DNA of 64,000 nucleotides from Ptiloglossa arizonensis (lineage: Eukaryota; Arthropoda; Insecta; Hymenoptera; Colletidae): NCBI RefSeq assembly GCF_051014685.1, contig NW_027479722.1, positions 1 to 64,000 of the forward strand, in the 5' to 3' direction. The position numbers and the translations under genes were made by a program. Shown here piece after piece: positions 11,301 to 24,100 of this stretch. A model generated the notes under the pieces. The model worked only from the letters and a program-made list of their open reading frames with translations. It searched no databases and had not been told where the DNA came from. Within the stretch, counting starts at the first letter, position 1. Each line of letters starts with the position of its first letter.

Positions 11301-12707
11301 TTATTCGATCCGAGCATCAGAACTGCGAAAATTTTGAGTTTCTAAAGCGTTTCTTATCTCCAAACTGCCATATCTCGCGAACGGATTGACCAATCCGCAA
11401 AATTTCTGTTGCATCTGAAAGTAGAAACTCGCCCGATTACAACGGTAGGTGTAGTTTTCCCCTACGCCGTTCTAGTTCTTCGTTTCGAGCATCAGAACTG
11501 CGAAAATTTTGAGTTTCTCAAGCGTTCCTTACCTCCAAACTGCCATATCTCGCGAACGGATTGACCAATCCGCAAAATTTCTGTTGCATCTGAAAGTAGA
11601 AACTCGCCCGATTACAACGGTATGCGCACTTTTCCCCTAGGCCGTTCTAGTTATTCGTTTCGCGCATCAGAACTGCGAAAATTTTGAGTTTCTCAAGCGT
11701 TTCTTACATCCAAACTGCCATATCTCGCGAACGGATTGACCGATCCGCAAAATTTCTGTTGCATCTGAAAGTAGAGACTCGCCCGATTACAACGGTATGT
11801 GTAGTTTTCCCCTAGGCCGTTCCAGTTATTCGTTTCGAGCATCAGAACTGCGAAAATTTTGAGCTTCTCAAGCGTTTCTTACATCCAAACTGCCATATCT
11901 CGCGAACGGATTGACCGATCCGCAAAATTTCTGTTGCATCTGAAAGTAGAAACTCGCCCGATTACAACGGTATGCGCACTTTTCCCCTAGGCCGTTCTAG
12001 TTATTCGTTTCGCGCATCAGAACTGCGAAAATTTTGAGTTTCTCAAGCGTTTCTTACCTCCAAACTGCCACATCTCGCAAACGGATTGACCAATCCGCAA
12101 AATTTCTGTTGCATCTGAAAGTAGAATCTCGCCCGATTACAACGGTAGGTGCAGTTTTCCCCTAGGTCGTTCTTGTTATTCGTTTCGAGCATCAGAACTG
12201 CGAAAATTTTGAGTTTCTCAAGCGGTTCTTACCTCCAAACTGCCATATCTCGCGAACGGATTCACCAATCCGCAAAGTTTCTGTTGCATCTGAAAGTAGA
12301 GACTCGCCCGATTACAACGGTATGTGTAGTTTTCCCCTAGGCCGTTCCAGTTATTCGTTTCGAGCATCAGAACTGCGAAAATTTTGAGCTTCTCAAGCGT
12401 TTCTTACATCCAAACTGCCATATCTCGCGAACGGATTGACCGATCCGCAAAATTTCTGTTGCATCTGAAAGTAGAAACTCGCCCGATTACAACGGTATGC
12501 GCACTTTTCCCCTAGGCCGTTCTAGTTATTCGTTTCGCGCATCAGAACTGCGAAAATTTTGAGTTTCTCAAGCGTTTCTTACCTCCAAACTGCCACATCT
12601 CGCAAACGGATTGACCAATCCGCAAAATTTCTGTTGTGTCTGAAAGTAGAAACTCGCCCGATTACAACGGTATGCGCACTTTTCCCCTAGGCCGTTCTAG
12701 TTATTCG
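8333..12707. repeat. Copy 1 of a 25/26-monomer tandem duplication
   Basis: This 25-monomer block is repeated immediately downstream, at an offset of 4,375 bp that becomes 4,550 bp after about 9,890. Shared diagnostic variants include ATATTTCGCGAACAGATCG, CTGATCTCC, GGCGAGCGGATTG and the TGTCCTGAATCAG variant. The change of offset marks one monomer missing from this copy, at the chimeric monomer near 9,870-9,900. Confidence 0.85.
9870..9900. repeat. Chimeric monomer at a one-monomer deletion junction
   Basis: The left part, TAGGTGTAGTTTTCCCC, matches the monomer at 14,246. The right part, GGCCGTTCTTG followed by CAGATTCACC, matches the next monomer at 14,421. The two-monomer arrangement is also present in the noisy copy near 2,650-2,950, so it is probably ancestral and this copy lost 175 bp by exchange within CCCCTAGG. 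Confidence 0.75.
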
Positions 12708-15700
12708 TTTCGAGCATCAGAACTGCGAAAATTTTGAGTTTCTCAAGCGTTTCTTACTTCCAAACTGCCATATTTCGCGAACAGATCGACCAATCCGCAA
12801 AATTTCTGTTGCATCTGAAAGTAGAAACTCGCCCGATTACATCGGTATGGGTACTTTTCCCCTAGGCCGTTCTAGTTATTCGTTTCGAGCATCAGAACTG
12901 CGAAAATTTTGATTTTCTCAAGCGTTTCTTACCTCCAAACTGCCACATCTCGCAAACGGATTGACCAATCCGCAAAATTTCTGTTGCATCTGAAAGTAGA
13001 AACTCGCCCGATTACAACGGTATGCGCACTTTTCCCCTAGGCCGTTCTAGTTATTCGTTTCGAGCATCAGAACTGCGAAAATTTTGAGTTTCTCAAGCGT
13101 TTCTGATCTCCAAACTGCCATATCTCGCGAACGGATTGACAAATCCGCAAAATTTCTGTTGCATCTGAAAGTAGAAACTCGCCCGATTACAACGGTATGC
13201 GCAATTTTCCCGTAGGCCGTTCTAGTCATTCGTTTCGAGCATCAGAACTGCGAAAATTTTGAGTTCCTCAAGCGTTTCTTACCTCCAAACTGCCATATCT
13301 CGCGAACGGATTGACCAATCCGCAAAATTTCTGTTGCATCTGAAAGTAGAAACTCGCCCGATTACAACGGTATATGTAGTTTTCCCCTAGGCCGTTCCAG
13401 TTATTCGTTTCGAGCATCAGAACTGCGAAAATTTTGAGTTTCTCAAGCGTTTCTTACCTCTAAACTGCCATATCTGGCGAGCGGATTGACCAATCCGCAA
13501 AATTTCTGTTGCATCTGAAAGTAGAAACTCGCCCGATTACAACTGTATGCGCACATTTTCCCTAGGCCGTTCTAGTTATTCGCTTCGAGCATCAGAACGG
13601 CGAAAATTTTGAGTTTCTCAAGCGTTTCTTACCTCCAAACTGCCATATCTCGCGAACGGATCGACTAATCCGCAAAATTTCTGTTGCATCTGAAAGTAGA
13701 AACTCGCCCGATTACAACGGTAGGTGTAGTTTTCCCCTACGCCGTTCTAGTTATTCGTTTCGAGCATCAGAACTGCGAAAATTTTGAGTTTCTCAAGCGT
13801 TCCTTACCTCCAAACTGCCATATCTCGCGAACGGATTGACCAATCCGCAAAATTTCTGTTGCATCTGAAAGTAGAAACTCGCCCGATTACAACGGTATGC
13901 GCACTCTTCCCCTAGGCCGTTCTAGTTATTCGTTTCGAGCATCAGAACTGCGAAAATTTTGAGTTTCTCAAGCGTTTCTTACCTCCAAACTGCCATATCT
14001 CGCGAACGGATTGACAAATCCGCAAAATTTCTGTTGCATCTGAAAGTAGAAACTCGCCCGATTACAACGGTATGCGCACTTTTCCCGTAGGCCGTTCTAG
14101 TCATTCCTTTCGAGCATCAGAACTGCGAAAATTTTGAGTTTCTCAAGCGTTTCTGACCTCCAAACTGCCATATCTCGCGAACGGATTGACCAATCCGCAA
14201 AATTTCTGTTGCATCTGAAAGTAGAATCTCGCCCGATTACAACGGTAGGTGTAGTTTTCCCCTAGGTCGTTCTTGTTATTCGTTTCGAGCATCAGAACTG
14301 CGAAAATTTTGAGTTTCTCAAGCGTTTCTTACCTCCAAACTGCCATATCTCGCGAACGGATTCACCAATCCGCAAAATTTCTGTTGCATCTGAAAGTAGA
14401 AACTCGCCCGATTACAACGGTATGCGTACCTCTCCCCTAGGCCGTTCTTGTTATTCGTTTCGAGCATCAGAACTGCGAAAATTTTGAGTTTCTCAAGCGT
14501 TTCTTACCTCCAAACTGCCATATCTCGCGAACAGATTCACCAATCCGCAAAATTTCTGTTGCATCTGAAAGTAGAAACTCGCCCGATTACAACGGTATGC
14601 GTACTTCTCCCCTAGGCCGTTCTAGTTATTCGTGTCCTGAATCAGAACTGCGAAAATTTTGAGTTTCTCAAGCGTTTCTTACCTCCAAACTGCCATATCT
14701 CGCGAACGGATTGACAAATCCGCAAAATTTCTGTTGCATCTGAAAGTAGAAACTCGCCCGATTACAACGTAATGCGTACTTCTCCCCTAGGACGTTCTAG
14801 TCATTCGATTCGAGCATCAGAACTGCGAAAATTTTGAGTTTCTCAAGCGTTTCTTACTTCCAAACTGCCATATCTCGCGAACGGATCGACCAATCCGCAA
14901 AATTTCTGTTGCATCTGAAAGTAGAAACTCGCCCGATTACAACGGTATGCGCACTTTTCCCCTAGGCCGTTCTAGTTATTCGTTTCGAGCATCAGAACTG
15001 CGAAAATTTTGAGTTTCTCAAGCGTTTCTTACATCCAAACAGCCACATCTCGCGAACGGATTGACCAATCCGCAAAATTTCTGTTGCATCTGAAAGTAGA
15101 GACACGCCCGATTACAACGGTATGTGTAGTTTTCCCCTAGGCCGTTCCAGTTATTCGTTTCGAGCATCAGAACTGCGAAAATTTTGAGTTTCTCAAGCGT
15201 TTGTTACCTCCAAACTGCCAGATCTCGCGACCGGATTGACCAATCCGCAAAATTTCTGTTGCATTTGAAAGTAGAAACTCGCCCGATTACAACGGCATGC
15301 GCACTTTTCCCCTGGGCCTTTCTAGTTATTCGATCCGAGCATCAGAACTGCGAAAATTTTGAGTTTCTAAAGCGTTTCTTATCTCCAAACTGCCATATCT
15401 CGCGAACGGATTGACCAATCCTCATAATTTCCGTTGCATCTGAAAGTAGAAACTCGCCCGATTACAACGGTATGAGCACTTTTCCCCTGGGCCGTTCTTG
15501 TTATTCGTTTCGAGCATCAGAACTGCGAAAATTTTGAGTTTCTAAAGCGTTTCTTACCTCCAAACTGCCATATCTCGCGAACGGATTCACCAATCCGCAA
15601 AATTTCGGTTGCATCTGAAAGTAGAGACTCGCCCGATTACAACGGTATGTGTAGTTTTCCCCTAGGCCGTTACAGTTATTCGTTTCGAGCATCAGAACTG

Positions 15701-17257
15701 TGAAAATTTTGAGTTTCTCAAGCGTTTGTTACCTCCAAACTGCCAGATCTCGCGACCGGATTGACCAATCCGCAAAATTTCTGTTGCATTTGAAAGTAGA
15801 AACTCGCCCGATTACAACGGCATGCGCACTTTTCCCCTGGGCCTTTCTAGTTATTCGATCCGAGCATCAGAACTGCGAAAATTTTGAGTTTCTAAAGCGT
15901 TTCTTATCTCCAAACTGCCATATCTCGCGAACGGATTGACCAATCCGCAAAATTTCTGTTGCATCTGAAAGTAGAAACTCGCCCGATTACAACGGTAGGT
16001 GTAGTTTTCCCCTACGCCGTTCTAGTTCTTCGTTTCGAGCATCAGAACTGCGAAAATTTTGAGTTTCTCAAGCGTTCCTTACCTCCAAACTGCCATATCT
16101 CGCGAACGGATTGACCAATCCGCAAAATTTCTGTTGCATCTGAAAGTAGAAACTCGCCCGATTACAACGGTATGCGCACTTTTCCCCTAGGCCGTTCTAG
16201 TTATTCGTTTCGCGCATCAGAACTGCGAAAATTTTGAGTTTCTCAAGCGTTTCTTACATCCAAACTGCCATATCTCGCGAACGGATTGACCGATCCGCAA
16301 AATTTCTGTTGCATCTGAAAGTAGAGACTCGCCCGATTACAACGGTATGTGTAGTTTTCCCCTAGGCCGTTCCAGTTATTCGTTTCGAGCATCAGAACTG
16401 CGAAAATTTTGAGCTTCTCAAGCGTTTCTTACATCCAAACTGCCATATCTCGCGAACGGATTGACCGATCCGCAAAATTTCTGTTGCATCTGAAAGTAGA
16501 AACTCGCCCGATTACAACGGTATGCGCACTTTTCCCCTAGGCCGTTCTAGTTATTCGTTTCGCGCATCAGAACTGCGAAAATTTTGAGTTTCTCAAGCGT
16601 TTCTTACCTCCAAACTGCCACATCTCGCAAACGGATTGACCAATCCGCAAAATTTCTGTTGCATCTGAAAGTAGAATCTCGCCCGATTACAACGGTAGGT
16701 GCAGTTTTCCCCTAGGTCGTTCTTGTTATTCGTTTCGAGCATCAGAACTGCGAAAATTTTGAGTTTCTCAAGCGGTTCTTACCTCCAAACTGCCATATCT
16801 CGCGAACGGATTCACCAATCCGCAAAGTTTCTGTTGCATCTGAAAGTAGAGACTCGCCCGATTACAACGGTATGTGTAGTTTTCCCCTAGGCCGTTCCAG
16901 TTATTCGTTTCGAGCATCAGAACTGCGAAAATTTTGAGCTTCTCAAGCGTTTCTTACATCCAAACTGCCATATCTCGCGAACGGATTGACCGATCCGCAA
17001 AATTTCTGTTGCATCTGAAAGTAGAAACTCGCCCGATTACAACGGTATGCGCACTTTTCCCCTAGGCCGTTCTAGTTATTCGTTTCGCGCATCAGAACTG
17101 CGAAAATTTTGAGTTTCTCAAGCGTTTCTTACCTCCAAACTGCCACATCTCGCAAACGGATTGACCAATCCGCAAAATTTCTGTTGTGTCTGAAAGTAGA
17201 AACTCGCCCGATTACAACGGTATGCGCACTTTTCCCCTAGGCCGTTCTAGTTATTCG
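12708..17257. repeat. Copy 2 of a 25/26-monomer tandem duplication
   Basis: A 26-monomer block that follows copy 1 directly and ends where variants change from ATATTTCGCG (12,771) to ATATCTCGCG (17,321). It retains the extra monomer at about 14,246-14,440 (TACCTCTCCCC type) that copy 1 lacks. Its later part is itself the start of the next, larger duplication. Confidence 0.85.
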
Positions 17258-20200
17258 TTTCGAGCATCAGAACTGCGAAAATTTTGAGTTTCTCAAGCGT
17301 TTCTTACTTCCAAACTGCCATATCTCGCGAACGGATTGAACAATCCGCAAAATTTCTGTTGCATCTGAAAGTAGAAACTCGCCCGATTACAACGGTATGC
17401 GTCCTTTTCCCCTAGGCCGTTCTAGTCATTCGTTTCGAGCATCAGAACTGCGAAAATTTTGAGTTTCTCAAGCGTTTCTTATCTCAAAACTGCCATATCT
17501 TGCGAACGGATTGATTAATCCGCAAAATTTCTGTTGCATCTGAAAGTAGAAACTCGCCCGATTACAACGGTATGCGCACTTTTCCCCTAGGCCGTTCTAG
17601 TTATTCGTTTCGAGCATCAGAACTGCGAAAATTTTGAGTTTCTCAAGCGTTTCTTACATCCAAACTGCCATATCTCGCGAACGGATTGACCGATCCGCAA
17701 AATTTCTGTTGCATCTGAAAGTAGAAACTCGCCCGATTACAACGGTATGCGCACTTTTCCCCTAGGCCGTTCTAGTTATTCGTTTCGAGCATCAGAACTG
17801 CGAAAATTTTGAGTTTCTCAAGCGTTTCTTACATCCAAACAGCCACATCTCGCGAACGGATTGACCAATCCGCAAAATTTCTGTTGCATCTGAAAGTAGA
17901 GACACGCCCGATTACAACGGTATGTGTAGTTTTCCCCTAGGCCGTTCCAGTTATTCGTTTCGAGCATCAGAACTGCGAAAATTTTGAGTTTCTCAAGCGT
18001 TTGTTACCTCCAAACTGCCAGATCTCGCGACCGGATTGACCAATCCGCAAAATTTCTGTTGCATTTGAAAGTAGAAACTCGCCCGATTACAACGGCATGC
18101 GCACTTTTCCCCTGGGCCTTTCTAGTTATTCGATCCGAGCATCAGAACTGCGAAAATTTTGAGTTTCTAAAGCGTTTCTTATCTCCAAACTGCCATATCT
18201 CGCGAACGGATTGACCAATCCGCATAATTTCCGTTGCATCTGAAAGTAGAAACTCGCCCGATTACAACGGTATGAGCACTTTTCCCCTGGGCCGCTCTTG
18301 TTATTCGTTTCGAGCATCAGAACTGCGAAAATTTTGAGTTTCTAAAGCGTTTCTTACCTCCAAACTGCCATATCTCGCGAACGGATTCACCAATCCGCAA
18401 AATTTCGGTTGCATCTGAAAGTAGAGACTCGCCCGATTACAACGGTACGTGTAGTTTTCCCCTAGGCCGTTACAGTTATTCGTTTCGAGCATCAGAACTG
18501 TGAAAATTTTGAGTTTCTCAAGCGTTTCTTACATCCAAACTGCCATATCTCGCGAACGGATTGACCGATCCGCAAAATTTCTGTTGCATCTGAAAGTAGA
18601 AACTCGCCCGATTACAACGGGATGCCCACTTTTCCCCTAGGCCGTTCTAGTTACTCGTTTCGAGCATCAGAACTGCGAAAATTTTGAGTTTCTCAAGCGT
18701 TTCTTACCTCCAAACTGCCATATCTCGCGAACGGATTGACCAATCCGCAAAATTTCTGTTGCATCTGAAAGTAGAAACTCGCCCGATTACAACGGTAGGT
18801 GTAGTTTTCCCCTACGCCGTTCTAGTTCTTCGTTTCGAGCATCAGAACTGCGAAAATTTTGAGTTTCTCAAGCGTTCCTTACGTCCAAACTGCCATATCT
18901 CGCGAACGGATTGACCAATCCGCAAAATTTCTGTTGCATCTGAATGTAGAAACACGTCCGATTACAACGGTAGGTGTAGTTTTCCCCTAGGCCGTTCTAG
19001 TTATTCGTTTCGAGCATCAGAACTGCGAAAATTTTGAGTTTCTCAAGCGTTTCTGACATCCAAACTGCCACATCTCCCGAACGGATTGACCAATCCGCAA
19101 AATTTCTGTTGCATCTGAAAGTAGAATCTCTCCCGATTACAGCGGTAGGTGTAGTTTTCCCCTAGGTCGTTCTTGTTATTCGTTTCGAGCATCAGAACTG
19201 CGAAAATTTTGAGTTTCTCAAGCGTTTCTTACTTCCAAACTGCCATATCTCGCGAACGGATTGACCAATCCGCAAAATTTCTGTTGCATCTGTAAGTAGA
19301 AACTCGCCCGATTACAACGGTATGCGTCCTTCTCCCCTAGGCCGTTCTAGTCATTCGTTTCGAGCATCAGAACTGCGAAAATTTTGAGTTTCTCAAGCGT
19401 TTCTTATCTCAAAACTGCCATATCTCGCGAACGGATTGATCAATCCGCAAAATTTCTGTTGCATCTGAAATTAGAAACTCGCCCGATTACAACGGTATGT
19501 GTAGTTTTCCCCTAGGCCGTTCCAGTTATTCGTTTCGAGCATCAGAACTGCGAAAATTTTGAGTTTCTCAAGCGTTTCTTACATCCAAACTGCCATATCT
19601 CGCGAACGGATTGACCGATCCGCAAAATTTCTGTTGCATCTGAAAGTAGAAACTCGCCCGATTACAACGGTATGCGCACTTTTCCCCTAGGCCGTTCTAG
19701 TTATTCGTTTCGAGCATCAGAACTGCGAAAATTTTGAGTTTCTCAAGCGTTTCTTATTTCCAAACGGCCATATCTCGCGAACGGATTGATCAATCCGCAA
19801 AATGTCTGTTGCTTCTGAAAGTAGAAACTCGCCCGATTACAACGGTATGCGTACTTCTCCCCGAGGCCGTTCTAGTCATTCGTTTCGAGCATCAGAACTG
19901 CGAAAATTTTGAGTTTCTCAGGCGTTTCTTACTTCCAAACTGCCATATCTCGCGAACGGATCGACCAATCCGAAAAATTTCTGTTGCATCTGAAAGTAGA
20001 AACTCGCCCGATTACATCGGTATGCGTACTTTTCCCCTAGGCCGTTCTAGTTATTCGTTTCGAGCATCAGAACTGCGAAAATTTTGAGTTTCTCAAGCGT
20101 TTCTTACCTCCAAACAGCCACATCTCGCGAACGGATTGACCAATCCGCAAAATTTCTGTTGCATCTGAAAGTAGAGACTCGCCCGATTACAACGGTATGT

Positions 20201-21191
20201 GTAGTTTTCCCCTAGGCCGTTCCAGTTATTCGTTTCGAGCATCAGAACTGCGAAAATTTTGAGTTTCTCAAGCGTTTCTTACATCCAAACTGCCATATCT
20301 CGCGAACGGATTGACCGATCCGCAAAATTTCTGTTGCATCTGAAAGTAGAAACTCGCCCGATTACAACGGTATGCGCACTTTTCCCCTAGGCCGTTCCAG
20401 TTATTCGTTTCGAGCATCAGAACTGCGAAAATTTTGAGTTTCTCAAGCGTTTCTTATCTCCAAACGGCCATATCTCGCGAACGGATTGACCAATCCGCAA
20501 AATTTCTGTTGCATCTGAAAGTAGAGACTCGCCCGATTACAACGGTATGCGTACTTCTCCCCTAGGCCGTTCTAGTCACTCGTTTCGAGCATCAGAACTG
20601 CGAAAATTTTGAGTTTCTCAAGCGTTTCTTACTTCCAAACTGCCATATCTCGCGAACGGATCGACCAATCCGCAAAATTTCTGTTGCATCTGAAAGTAGA
20701 AACTCGCCCGATTACATCGGTATGCGTACTTTTCCCCTAGGCCGTTCTAGTTATTCGTTTCGAGCATCAGAACTGCGAAAATTTTGAGTTTCTCAAGCGT
20801 TTGTTACCTCCAAACTGCCATATCTCGCGAACGGATTGACCGATCCGCAAAATTTCTGTTGCATTTGAAAGTAGAAACTCGCCCGATTACAACGGTATGC
20901 GCACTTTTCCCCTGGGCCGTTCTAGTTATTCGATTCGAGCATCAGAACTGCGAAAATTTTGAGTTTCTCAAGCGTTTCTGACCTCCAAACTGCCACATCT
21001 CCCGAACGGATTGACCAATCCGCAAAATTTCTGTTGCATCTGAAAGTAGAATCTCACCCGATTACAACGGTAGGTCTAGTTTTCCCCTAGGTCGTTCTTG
21101 TTATTCGTTTCGAGCATCAGAACTGCGAAAATTTTGAGTTTCTCAAGCGTTTCTTACTTCCAAACTGCCATATCTCGCGAACGGATTGACC
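14542..21191. repeat. Copy 1 of a 38/37-monomer tandem duplication
   Basis: A block of 6,650 bp (38 monomers) whose order of variants is repeated directly downstream. Matching rare variants include ATCCTCATAATTT (15,418 and 22,068), GGTGCAGTTTTCC (16,697 and 23,347), TTGTGTCTG (17,186 and 23,836) and GATTGATTAATCCG (17,510 and 24,160). Confidence 0.87.
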
Positions 21192-24100
21192 AATCCGCAA
21201 AATTTCTGTTGCATCTGAAAGTAGAAACTCGCCCGATTACAACGGTATGCGTACTTCTCCCCTAGGCCGTTCTAGTTATTCGTGTCCTGAATCAGAACTG
21301 CGAAAATTTTGAGTTTCTCAAGCGTTTCTTACCTCCAAACTGCCATATCTCGCGAACGGATTGACAAATCCGCAAAATTTCTGTTGCATCTGAAAGTAGA
21401 AACTCGCCCGATTACAACGTAATGCGTACTTCTCCCCTAGGACGTTCTAGTCATTCGATTCGAGCATCAGAACTGCGAAAATTTTGAGTTTCTCAAGCGT
21501 TTCTTACTTCCAAACTGCCATATCTCGCGAACGGATCGACCAATCCGCAAAATTTCTGTTGCATCTGAAAGTAGAAACTCGCCCGATTACAACGGTATGC
21601 GCACTTTTCCCCTAGGCCGTTCTAGTTATTCGTTTCGAGCATCAGAACTGCGAAAATTTTGAGTTTCTCAAGCGTTTCTTACATCCAAACAGCCACATCT
21701 CGCGAACGGATTGACCAATCCGCAAAATTTCTGTTGCATCTGAAAGTAGAGACACGCCCGATTACAACGGTATGTGTAGTTTTCCCCTAGGCCGTTCCAG
21801 TTATTCGTTTCGAGCATCAGAACTGCGAAAATTTTGAGTTTCTCAAGCGTTTGTTACCTCCAAACTGCCAGATCTCGCGACCGGATTGACCAATCCGCAA
21901 AATTTCTGTTGCATTTGAAAGTAGAAACTCGCCCGATTACAACGGCATGCGCACTTTTCCCCTGGGCCTTTCTAGTTATTCGATCCGAGCATCAGAACTG
22001 CGAAAATTTTGAGTTTCTAAAGCGTTTCTTATCTCCAAACTGCCATATCTCGCGAACGGATTGACCAATCCTCATAATTTCCGTTGCATCTGAAAGTAGA
22101 AACTCGCCCGATTACAACGGTATGAGCACTTTTCCCCTGGGCCGTTCTTGTTATTCGTTTCGAGCATCAGAACTGCGAAAATTTTGAGTTTCTAAAGCGT
22201 TTCTTACCTCCAAACTGCCATATCTCGCGAACGGATTCACCAATCCGCAAAATTTCGGTTGCATCTGAAAGTAGAGACTCGCCCGATTACAACGGTATGT
22301 GTAGTTTTCCCCTAGGCCGTTACAGTTATTCGTTTCGAGCATCAGAACTGTGAAAATTTTGAGTTTCTCAAGCGTTTGTTACCTCCAAACTGCCAGATCT
22401 CGCGACCGGATTGACCAATCCGCAAAATTTCTGTTGCATTTGAAAGTAGAAACTCGCCCGATTACAACGGCATGCGCACTTTTCCCCTGGGCCTTTCTAG
22501 TTATTCGATCCGAGCATCAGAACTGCGAAAATTTTGAGTTTCTAAAGCGTTTCTTATCTCCAAACTGCCATATCTCGCGAACGGATTGACCAATCCGCAA
22601 AATTTCTGTTGCATCTGAAAGTAGAAACTCGCCCGATTACAACGGTAGGTGTAGTTTTCCCCTACGCCGTTCTAGTTCTTCGTTTCGAGCATCAGAACTG
22701 CGAAAATTTTGAGTTTCTCAAGCGTTCCTTACCTCCAAACTGCCATATCTCGCGAACGGATTGACCAATCCGCAAAATTTCTGTTGCATCTGAAAGTAGA
22801 AACTCGCCCGATTACAACGGTATGCGCACTTTTCCCCTAGGCCGTTCTAGTTATTCGTTTCGCGCATCAGAACTGCGAAAATTTTGAGTTTCTCAAGCGT
22901 TTCTTACATCCAAACTGCCATATCTCGCGAACGGATTGACCGATCCGCAAAATTTCTGTTGCATCTGAAAGTAGAGACTCGCCCGATTACAACGGTATGT
23001 GTAGTTTTCCCCTAGGCCGTTCCAGTTATTCGTTTCGAGCATCAGAACTGCGAAAATTTTGAGCTTCTCAAGCGTTTCTTACATCCAAACTGCCATATCT
23101 CGCGAACGGATTGACCGATCCGCAAAATTTCTGTTGCATCTGAAAGTAGAAACTCGCCCGATTACAACGGTATGCGCACTTTTCCCCTAGGCCGTTCTAG
23201 TTATTCGTTTCGCGCATCAGAACTGCGAAAATTTTGAGTTTCTCAAGCGTTTCTTACCTCCAAACTGCCACATCTCGCAAACGGATTGACCAATCCGCAA
23301 AATTTCTGTTGCATCTGAAAGTAGAATCTCGCCCGATTACAACGGTAGGTGCAGTTTTCCCCTAGGTCGTTCTTGTTATTCGTTTCGAGCATCAGAACTG
23401 CGAAAATTTTGAGTTTCTCAAGCGGTTCTTACCTCCAAACTGCCATATCTCGCGAACGGATTCACCAATCCGCAAAGTTTCTGTTGCATCTGAAAGTAGA
23501 GACTCGCCCGATTACAACGGTATGTGTAGTTTTCCCCTAGGCCGTTCCAGTTATTCGTTTCGAGCATCAGAACTGCGAAAATTTTGAGCTTCTCAAGCGT
23601 TTCTTACATCCAAACTGCCATATCTCGCGAACGGATTGACCGATCCGCAAAATTTCTGTTGCATCTGAAAGTAGAAACTCGCCCGATTACAACGGTATGC
23701 GCACTTTTCCCCTAGGCCGTTCTAGTTATTCGTTTCGCGCATCAGAACTGCGAAAATTTTGAGTTTCTCAAGCGTTTCTTACCTCCAAACTGCCACATCT
23801 CGCAAACGGATTGACCAATCCGCAAAATTTCTGTTGTGTCTGAAAGTAGAAACTCGCCCGATTACAACGGTATGCGCACTTTTCCCCTAGGCCGTTCTAG
23901 TTATTCGTTTCGAGCATCAGAACTGCGAAAATTTTGAGTTTCTCAAGCGTTTCTTACTTCCAAACTGCCATATCTCGCGAACGGATTGAACAATCCGCAA
24001 AATTTCTGTTGCATCTGAAAGTAGAAACTCGCCCGATTACAACGGTATGCGTCCTTTTCCCCTAGGCCGTTCTAGTCATTCGTTTCGAGCATCAGAACTG

